A stretch of 64,000 nucleotides of DNA from contig NC_134033.1 in the NCBI RefSeq assembly GCF_964204645.1, positions 5,428,231-5,492,230 on the forward strand. The letters run 5' to 3'. A model generated the notes under the pieces. The model had not been told where the DNA came from. It ran no database searches and saw only the letters and a program-made list of their open reading frames with translations. The translations under genes and the position numbers were made by a program. Within the stretch, counting starts at the first letter, position 1. Each line of letters begins with the position of its first letter. The stretch comes from Tubulanus polymorphus (taxonomy: Eukaryota > Nemertea > Palaeonemertea > Tubulaniformes > Tubulanidae). This document shows, one piece after another, positions 56,501-64,000 of the stretch.

Positions 56501-56619
56501 GTGTGGAAGAAAATAATAATAATAATAATCACGCGGATATCAATAGGGTTTTCTGTGAAATAACAGAAAACCCTAATAATAATCACGCGGATATCAATAG
56601 GGTTTTCTGTGAAAACCCT
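56501..56619. repeat. duplicated hairpin unit at the right edge of the insert
   Basis: AATAATCACGCGGATATCAA followed by TAGGGTTTTCTGTG occurs twice, 56 bp apart. AGGGTTTTCTGT and ACAGAAAACCCT form a perfect 12-bp hairpin with a 6-base loop at 56549-56578. Confidence 0.85.
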
Positions 56620-57477
56620 AATGATAAGAACCACTTTTAATATCTTCAGTTCGGTAGATTTTTCAACGGGCGCCGCGGCGTCTGTGTGAAATTGTTTCTT
56701 TCGATTTAGTTTTCTAAACATCATAATTCCGAACAAAGTTAGATTAATCGCAGTTAGAAGCGTAAATGGTCCAATGACAGTCATGAAAAGATAGGAATTC
56801 CGAAGGATGACCGTCGCGATATAGGAATAATATCGAAAAAAAGGTGTCCGAATTGTTGTCACGCCGAAAGCACCCATTGTAAATAAATTATGAAAACAAG
56901 GATCCGTGGCTCTTCCGGGTAAAGATGACGGAAAATAATACGGCCAGAAACAAATGGCGGAAGAAATACCGTTTAAAACTGCCAGAAAAATGATTTGTTT
57001 TTTGTTCCAGAATCGTTCGAAATACAGCGGACTCGCGACAACCAGAAGTCTTTCAAAATTGATTATAACTACGGACCAATTCTTTGCCATTTGAAACGTA
57101 TGAAACAGCGGTAGAACCCAGATTATGAATTCGTGTCCAAAATACCAGTCATCGTAACGGCCGAGAAGTGTGGTGGGATGTAAAAATATGATACCAAATA
57201 TTCGAATCGGATAAAGAAGAAACACTGAAATTAGAAACAGTAAATCAAACCAGGCAAGAACTATTATAGTTTGATAAATATCACGACCGATCTTCCGGAA
57301 AACTATAATAGAAGCAGAGTTTAGAATCATTCCAAAAACTGAAGCAGGAAAATATCCGCATATGTAAAGCTTGTTACTGAAAACGTGATCCCATCGTTGC
57401 GGTGGATGCCCGCAGCCGTCCACATCCTCCCCCGGCAGGGAACCTGATGGCATCGAATTCATCCTCCTAGAATTCAT
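56620..57477 (-). pseudogene. GPCR copy 2, N-terminal part (TM1 to TM5/loop 3)
   Basis: Homologous to copy A from DGCGHPP.RWDHVF (about residue 13) through KILKVVLII at the start of TM6, then broken at 56620 and read into insert sequence. Receptor motifs are intact: NSASII in TM1, WFDLLFL in TM2, INFERLLVVASP at the end of TM3. The original start is gone: homology ends at about 57422, and the ATG at 57477 lies in tRNA-B-box-like sequence (GGCAGGGAACCTGATGGCAT). Without TM6-TM7 it cannot make a normal receptor. Confidence 0.9.
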
Positions 57478-58352
57478 TACCCTCCCTCCCTCCCTCCCTC
57501 CCTCCCTCCCTCCCTCCCTCCCTCCCTCCCTCCCTCCCTCCCTCCCTCCCTCCCTCCCTCCCTCCCTCCCTCCCTCCCTCCCTCCCTCCCTCCCTCCCTC
57601 CCTCCCTCCCTCCCTCCCTCCCTCCCTCCCTCCCTCCCTCCCTCCCTCCCTCCCTCCCTCCTCCCTCCCTCCCTCCCTCCCTCCCTCCCTCCCTCCCTCC
57701 CTCCCTCCCTCCCTCCCTCCCTCCCTCCCTCCTCCTCTCCCTCCCTCCCTCCCTCCCTCCCTCCCTCCCTCCCTCCCTCCTCCCTCCCTCCCTCCTCCCT
57801 CCCTCCCTCCCTCCCTCCCTCCCTCCCTCCTCCCTCCCTCCCTCCCTCCCTCCCTCCCTCCCTCCCTCCTCCCTCCCTCCCTCCCTCCCTCCCTCCCTCC
57901 CTCCCTCCCTCCCTCCCTCCCTCCCTCCCTCCCTCCCTCCCTCCCTCCCTCCCTCCCTCCCTCCCTCCCTCCCTCCCTCCCTCCTCCCTCCCTCCCTCCC
58001 TCCCTCCCTCCCTCCCTCCCTCCCTCCCTCCCTCCCTCCCTCCCTCCCTCCCTCCCTCCCTCCCTCCCTCCCTCCCTCCCTCCCTCCCTCCCTCCCTCCC
58101 TCCCTCCTCCCTCCCTCCCTCCCTCCCTCCCTCCCTCCCTCCCTCCCTCCTCCTCCCTCCCTCCCTCCCTCCCTCCCCTCCCTCCCTCCCTCCCCTCCCT
58201 CCCTCCTCCCTCCCTCCCTCCCTCCCTCCCTCCCTCCCCTCCCTCCCTCCCTCCCTACATCCCTCCCTCCCTACATCCCTCCCTCCCTACATCCCTCCCT
58301 CCCTCCCTCCCTCCCTCCCTCCCTCCCTCCCTCCCTCCCTCCCTCCCTCCCT
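57478..58352. repeat. (TCCC)n microsatellite, about 875 bp
   Basis: A long polypyrimidine tract with occasional CTCC slips and three TACATCCC variants near 58256-58290. It could form triplex (H-DNA) structure and marks a likely assembly or length uncertainty. Confidence 0.98.
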
Positions 58353-61190
58353 GCCGATAAATCTCATAATGCCCGACATGAAAACTCTGCAAAACAGGAA
58401 AAGAATGTCGTAGATTTCGAAACTCCAATACCAATACAATCTTTTAAACATCAACAAACCTTAAACAAAACTCTACAGAATATTACAGAATATTCTGATG
58501 ATGGAACCTGTATAAAAAATCCATCAAAAGGCTAGTTTCAAAAACTAAATCTATTTCATATGGGCCTTAATATTAGACACTATATTGATTCATTAGAAAT
58601 TAAAGACGCAATTAAAATATTAGAAACATTAAATAGTTAGATCGGACCTGCAGTTAATGTTTTTAGATTTTATAAAGGATTAACAATAGAAGCAAATATA
58701 TTGAAATAATGGAAAGAAAATAATAGATTATGTTTCGGATGTTGGATATCCAAAAAATTAGTGTATCTGGAAAAAGTAAGTTTTATCAAATCTGATGAAA
58801 AATGGAATATGATATTCAAACACATTCTGAAGATGTAATTTTCAAAACACAAACTAAAGAGAAATTGGATAAAGTATTTAATGAATTTAAACGTCATATT
58901 GAAGAGAAATATTTTGAGGGTTCTGGGTTATCACTGAATGCAATTATATATTTAGATTTAAATATTCAAAATACAAAAAGGAATAAAACATCAAAAATTA
59001 ATAAAATGTTTCCAAATAAATCCAAATATACAACAGAAAAGAATATTGTAGCATCTTCTTATTTTAAGCTACCATTTATAACAATAGCAGTCATAAATGT
59101 TTAAAATGAAGATAATTAATGTTTTCTATGGTCAATTATTAGTTGTTTGCATCCAACAGAATATATTACACATAGTATTAGAATAACGGATTATCGGAAA
59201 TATGAATCATAATATAAAATTGATCAAATTCCAGTAACTATAAAAATGATTCCTAAAATAGAAAAATTTAATAATCCAAAATATATATATTCGAATTGAT
59301 GCAGTTACAAGAGACAAAAGGTAAAAATATATCAAAGATTATGCATTAGAAGCTTTATATTTAATAGAAAAGTGTGATGATGATAATGTAGTGGATTCAT
59401 TATATCATAGAAAATGATGAAGATGAACAGATTTATTATTTAGATCGGACTATGTAGAAAATGTTTGTCTAAATTCATGACATAAAATGCATTATCAAAA
59501 CATACGAATATGTGTGATTATAAAGATTTTGGTAAATTAATTATGCCAACAGAAAATGATTATAAATTGAAATTAAAAATGATGAATTTACTAACGTTTA
59601 AGCACTAACGTTTCAACGGTAGAAAATGTTATTATTTCAACGATAGAAATACCAACAAAAGATATGAATCATAGATATGCAAATTCAATATTATATTATC
59701 TAACTGTTAATAATAATATAGCTGATATTTCAGGAGTAAACATTAATAAGTATAATAAATCAGAAAATAATGAATTAGTTAAAACTTCAGTTATATTCTG
59801 CGATTATATAACGCTGTATAAAATCATTTCAGAAAAATAAATTACTAAAGAAAATATTACAATTTTGCTTATCTAAAATCTGAGAAATACGGAAACGTCC
59901 TGGGGACATGAGAAAAAAAGTTTCTTCTTCTGATTTATGAATTAAGAAAAAAGATTCAGATCTTTTTTGATGAGATATAGCTCGTCAGAAAATCGATTTA
60001 GTAATTGAAATGATTTTTTACCCATTTACCGACGAGATATAACTCGTCAAAAAATCAAACGCTTTTCCATAAATTCATGAATACATTTAGAATCACGAAA
60101 CACAGCCTTCCTGGGGCTATCTTTTCGAATTAAAACAATTCCTTTGATTTTAGAATCAAAAAACAGAAATACATAAGATTTTCGAATAAAGAAAACGCGA
60201 TATATGAATTACGAAATGGAGATACGTTCGATTTATGAATGAAGAGAAAGATTAAACGTTATGAAATTAAAGAATTTTTCATTTACAAATTTAAGTAATA
60301 GTATTTTCACAGTTATTTTCTTCATTATCTGGATTCTTGCTATAGGAAAAACCTTTGATTTCAAATATTTTTCGATTGTCTTATCCGGTAATTTTAGGAA
60401 CATAATGCATTTTCAATGTGAATTTCGAGGATATAGTGTTCCCTAAATTCAAATATAGGAGCCTTCACTGTTTTGAATTATGCTTTAAATTTGTAAATGA
60501 AATTGTCTTTTTCTGAATGAAAATTCGTTTATAAACCTTCTTGACTTTCTTCAATTTGAGACAATTTTGATGTTATTCTTTGCTTTCTTTCGATAATTTT
60601 TAATTGCTTCATCTTAGTTGATTTTAACTTTGATTTTAACTTTAGATTTAATATTATATCTCTTTTTTAATGTTATAAATTAAATTCCTGTTTCCTTTGA
60701 GTTGAACCTTGAAATATCTTGTTTCCACGTGGTTAACATTGAATTAGATCATGGAATAACTACAGATCCTTCATTTTTGGATTACTTTTTAACTTCAATA
60801 ACACATTATCGTAAACATTGATAATATTAGTAAATATGATAATTCACTTATATCATTACTCATTCTAGATATACATCCTGTACATTTTCTTGTTGATAGA
60901 TTACTAAACTAACAAAATTAGAAACATATTTCAACGGTATTATAAATACGCACAGTTTGTTTAACACAGCAAATAATGCTTTTAATTAGAGGTATGCAGG
61001 TAGTATGATAGATATTTTCTTTTGAACATCCGATTTAAAAGTTTCTAACAGTTTAATTCCTTGTCTTGATGAAATACTTGTCATTTCGACTCTAATTAAT
61101 CCTGTTTCAATTGATTTTTCAAATGATCCTTCCAACCATTTTTTATAACAATTTATGTAACTCATTAGATTTGAACCAGAAACTGAATTA
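58353..61190. other. AT-rich block of broken ORFs, possible decayed DNA-virus/Polinton-like insert
   Basis: Markedly AT-rich and Lys/Asn/Ile-coding compared with host exons. + strand fragments run through 58560-59840 with many stops; an open piece at 58802-59104 has a GSGLSLNAIIYLDLNIQ segment that resembles, weakly, a region found next to family B DNA polymerases in Polinton/adintovirus-like elements. A minus-strand open frame (60986 to about 61210, about 75 codons, ending SIILPAYL) is oppositely oriented. GACGAGATATAACTCGTC at 60031 and its variant near 59969 are short palindromes. Family not established. Confidence 0.35.
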
Positions 61191-61229
61191 ATTTTGACGC
61201 GATTCGAAGACCCACCGAAAGTATACAGG

Positions 61230-61480
61230 TAACGTGGTATACATATATACTGGTTGACGGGTGACCGGTTGACCGCTTGACTGGGTTGACTGATTGACTG
61301 GATGACTGGTTGACTAGTGACTGGCTGACTGGATTAATGTGTGACCGGATGACTGGATGAATGGTCGACTGGGTGACTTGGTGACTGGATCGCTGGAAGA
61401 CTGCAAGACTCGTCGACTGAATGACTGTGTGACTGGATTACTGGATGACTGACCGTCTTGTCGACTGCATGTCCAGTTTT
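61230..61480. repeat. (TGACTGGA)n-like simple repeat
   Basis: Degenerate TGACTGG(A/T)T(G)GACTGG units over about 200 bp. Confidence 0.85.
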
Positions 61481-61559
61481 CTGCCTAGGTACCATCATCC
61501 TCATATCAACAATCACCTTGTAAAGCATCATCATCATCTTCATTACCTCCAGCAAAACT

Positions 61560-64000
61560 TCCGTCATCGCCGTCGTCTCCACCATATACACCATCACGCC
61601 ACCATCATTACCACCATAACATCACCTCCACCTTCATCTCTATCACCATCAACCCCCTCGTCTTCACCATAAACACCATCACTCCACCAGCATTACCACC
61701 ATAACATCACCTCCACCTTCATCTCTATCACCATCATCGCCGTCGTCTTCACCATAAACACCATCACTCCACCAGCATTACCACCATAACATCACTTCCA
61801 CGTTCATCTCTATCACCATCATCGCCGTCGTCTTCACCATAAACACCATCACTCCACCAGCATTACCACCATAACATCACCTCCAGCTTCATCTCTATCA
61901 CCATCATCGCCGTCGTCTTCACCATAAACACCATCACTCCACCAGCATTACCACCATAACATCACCTCCAGCTTCATCTCTATCACCATCATCGCCGTCG
62001 TCTTCACCATAAACACCATCACTCCACCAGCCTTACCATTATAACATCACCTCCAGCTTCATCTCTATCACCATTATCGCCGTCGTCTTCACCACAAGCA
62101 CCATCACTCCACCAGCATTACCACCATAACATCACCTCCAGCTTCATCTCTATCACCATCATCGCCGTCGTCTTCACCATAAACACCATCACTCCACCAG
62201 CATTACCACCATAACATCACCTCCAGCTTCATCTCTATCACCATCATCGCCGTCGTCTTCACCATAAACACCATCACTCCACCAGCATTACCACCATAAC
62301 ATCACCTCCAGCTTCATCTCTATCACCATTATCGCCGTCGTCTTCACCACAAACACCACCACTCCACCAGCATTACCACCATAACATCACCTCCAGCTTC
62401 ATCTCTATCACCATCATCGCCGTCGTCTTCACCATAAACACCATCACTCCACCAGCATTACCACCATAACATCACCTCCACCTTCATTTCCACCACCATC
62501 ATCGCCGTCGTCTTCACCATAAACACCATCACTCCACCAGCATTACCACCATAACATCACTTCCACCTTCATCTCTATCACCATCATCGCCGTCGTCTTC
62601 ACCATAAACACCATCACTCCACCAGCATTACCACCATAACATCACCTCCAGCTTCATCTCTATCACCATCAACCCCCTCGTCTTCACCATAAACACCATC
62701 ACTCCACCAGCATTACCACCATAACATCACTTCCACCTTCATCTCTATCACCATCATCGCCGTCGTCTTCACCATAAACACCATCACTCCACCAGCATTA
62801 CCACCATAACATCACCTCCAGCTTCATCTCTATCACCATCATCGCCGTCGTCTTCACCATAAACACCATCACTCCACCAGCATTACCACCATAACATCAC
62901 CTCCAGCTTCATCTCTATCACCATCATCGCCGTCGTCTTCACCATAAACACCATCACTCCACCAGCCTTACCATTATAACATCACCTCCAGCTTCATCTC
63001 TATCACCATTATCGCCGTCGTCTTCACCACAAGCACCATCACTCCACCAGCATTACCACCATAACATCACCTCCAGCTTCATCTCTATCACCATCATCGC
63101 CGTCGTCTTCACCATAAACACCATCACTCCACCAGCATTACCACCATAACATCACCTCCAGCTTCATCTCTATCACCATCATCGCCGTCGTCTTCACCAT
63201 AAACACCATCACTCCACCAGCATTACCACCATAACATCACCTCCAGCTTCATCTCTATCACCATTATCGCCGTCGTCTTCACCACAAACACCACCACTCC
63301 ACCAGCATTACCACCATAACATCACCTCCAGCTTCATCTCTATCACCATCATCGCCGTCGTCTTCACCATAAACACCATCACTCCACCAGCATTACCACC
63401 ATAACATCACCTCCACCTTCATTTCCACCACCATCATCGCCGTCGTCTTCACCATAAACACCATCACTCCACCAGCATTACCACCATAACATCACTTCCA
63501 CCTTCATCTCTATCACCATCATCGCCGTCGTCTTCACCATAAACACCATCACTCCACCAGCATTACCACCATAACATCACCTCCAGCTTCATCTCTATCA
63601 CCATCAACCCCCTCGTCTTCACCATAAACACCATCACTCCACCAGCATTACCACCATAACATCACCTCCACCTTCATTTCCACCACCATCATCGCCGTCG
63701 TCTTCACCATAAACACCATCACTCCACCAGCATTACCACCATAACATCACTTCCACCTTCATCTCTATCACCATCATCGCCGTCGTCTTCACCATAAACA
63801 CCATCACTCCACCAGCATTACCACCATAACATCACCTCCAGCTTCATCTCTATCACCATCATCGCCGTCGTCTTCACCATAAACACCATCACTCCACCAG
63901 CATTACCACCATAACATCACTTCCACGTTCATCTCTATCACCATCATCGCCGTCGTCTTCACCATAAACACCATCACTCCACCAGCATTACCACCATAAC
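61560..64000. repeat. 85-bp satellite with 935-bp higher-order repeat, running off the window
   Basis: Unit: CATCATCGCCGTCGTCTTCA, CCATAAACACCATCACTCCA, CCAGCATTACCACCATAACA, TCACCTCCAGCTTCATCTCT, ATCAC (85 bp), about 28 copies to the window edge. Diagnostic variants recur exactly 935 bp (11 units) apart: CCTTACCATT at 62031 and 62966; ACCACAAACACCACC at 62346 and 63281; AACCCCCTCG at 62671 and 63606; CCTTCATTTC at 62481 and 63416. Stops in each unit rule out a coding repeat. Confidence 0.95.

Larger units (their letters stand above)
49342..56619. mobile_element. 7.3-kb composite insert splitting the duplicated receptor
   Basis: It is bounded by the exact break in receptor homology on each side. 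It contains a decayed RT (49390-49680), two blocks of a 31-bp satellite, a 154-bp tandem repeat, unassigned sequence, a 2.9-kb LINE and a hairpin-rich right end. GGGTTTTCTG occurs close to both ends (49367 and 56601). Whether it entered in one event or by accretion cannot be told. Confidence 0.8.

Overview
The window is animal nuclear DNA. Coding sequence is split by introns with GT/AG borders, intergenic DNA is AT-leaning and full of decayed transposons, and micro-, mini- and satellite repeats are abundant. The protein-coding content (a spliceosome protein, secreted Gly- and Thr-rich proteins, rhodopsin-like receptors) together with Penelope-like and LINE elements fits a marine invertebrate, perhaps a lophotrochozoan. 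The species cannot be fixed from the sequence alone.

Layout. 1-8.3 kb: the spliceosomal gene CWC15 in six exons on the + strand (2085-7034), with mobile and tandem repeats in and around its introns. 9-10.2 kb: a 5'-truncated LINE. 12.2-24.7 kb: one large minus-strand gene, reconstructed here exon by exon, with a TATA box, an untranslated first exon, a signal-peptide exon, a run of phase-1-symmetric exons that repeat one module (SEGVGQ...NLGSS..Q.ITAEL) followed by Gly-rich or helical tails and dibasic cleavage sites, and a short last exon whose DNA is tandemly duplicated. I do not recognise this secreted polyprotein-like family. 27.4-31.7 kb: a decayed LINE reverse transcriptase interrupted by a nearly intact Penelope-like element (RT plus GIY-YIG nuclease, terminal repeats, target-site duplication, hammerhead-like motif). 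32.3-38.2 kb: a three-exon minus-strand gene for a secreted protein with an apple/PAN-like Cys domain, a (TTTTEP)n mucin-like stalk and a C-terminal Cys-containing region.

44.9-57.4 kb holds a duplicated rhodopsin-like GPCR. Copy A (45691-46767) is intact. The second copy is cut in two: its C-terminal half lies at 49.1-49.34 kb and its N-terminal half at 56.62-57.42 kb. Both halves break at the same base, so about 7.3 kb (49342-56619) was inserted in one ancestral duplicate. The insert carries a decayed RT, a 31-bp satellite, a 154-bp repeat and a long LINE. A 435-bp PIF/Harbinger-like MITE sits in the duplicate with the empty site preserved in copy A.

57.48-58.35 kb is (TCCC)n, 58.4-61.2 kb is an AT-rich block of broken ORFs of uncertain, perhaps viral or Polinton-like, origin, and 61.56 kb to the window edge is an 85-bp satellite with an 11-unit (935-bp) higher-order repeat. 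All calls rest on reading the sequence and ORFs; no database search was possible.
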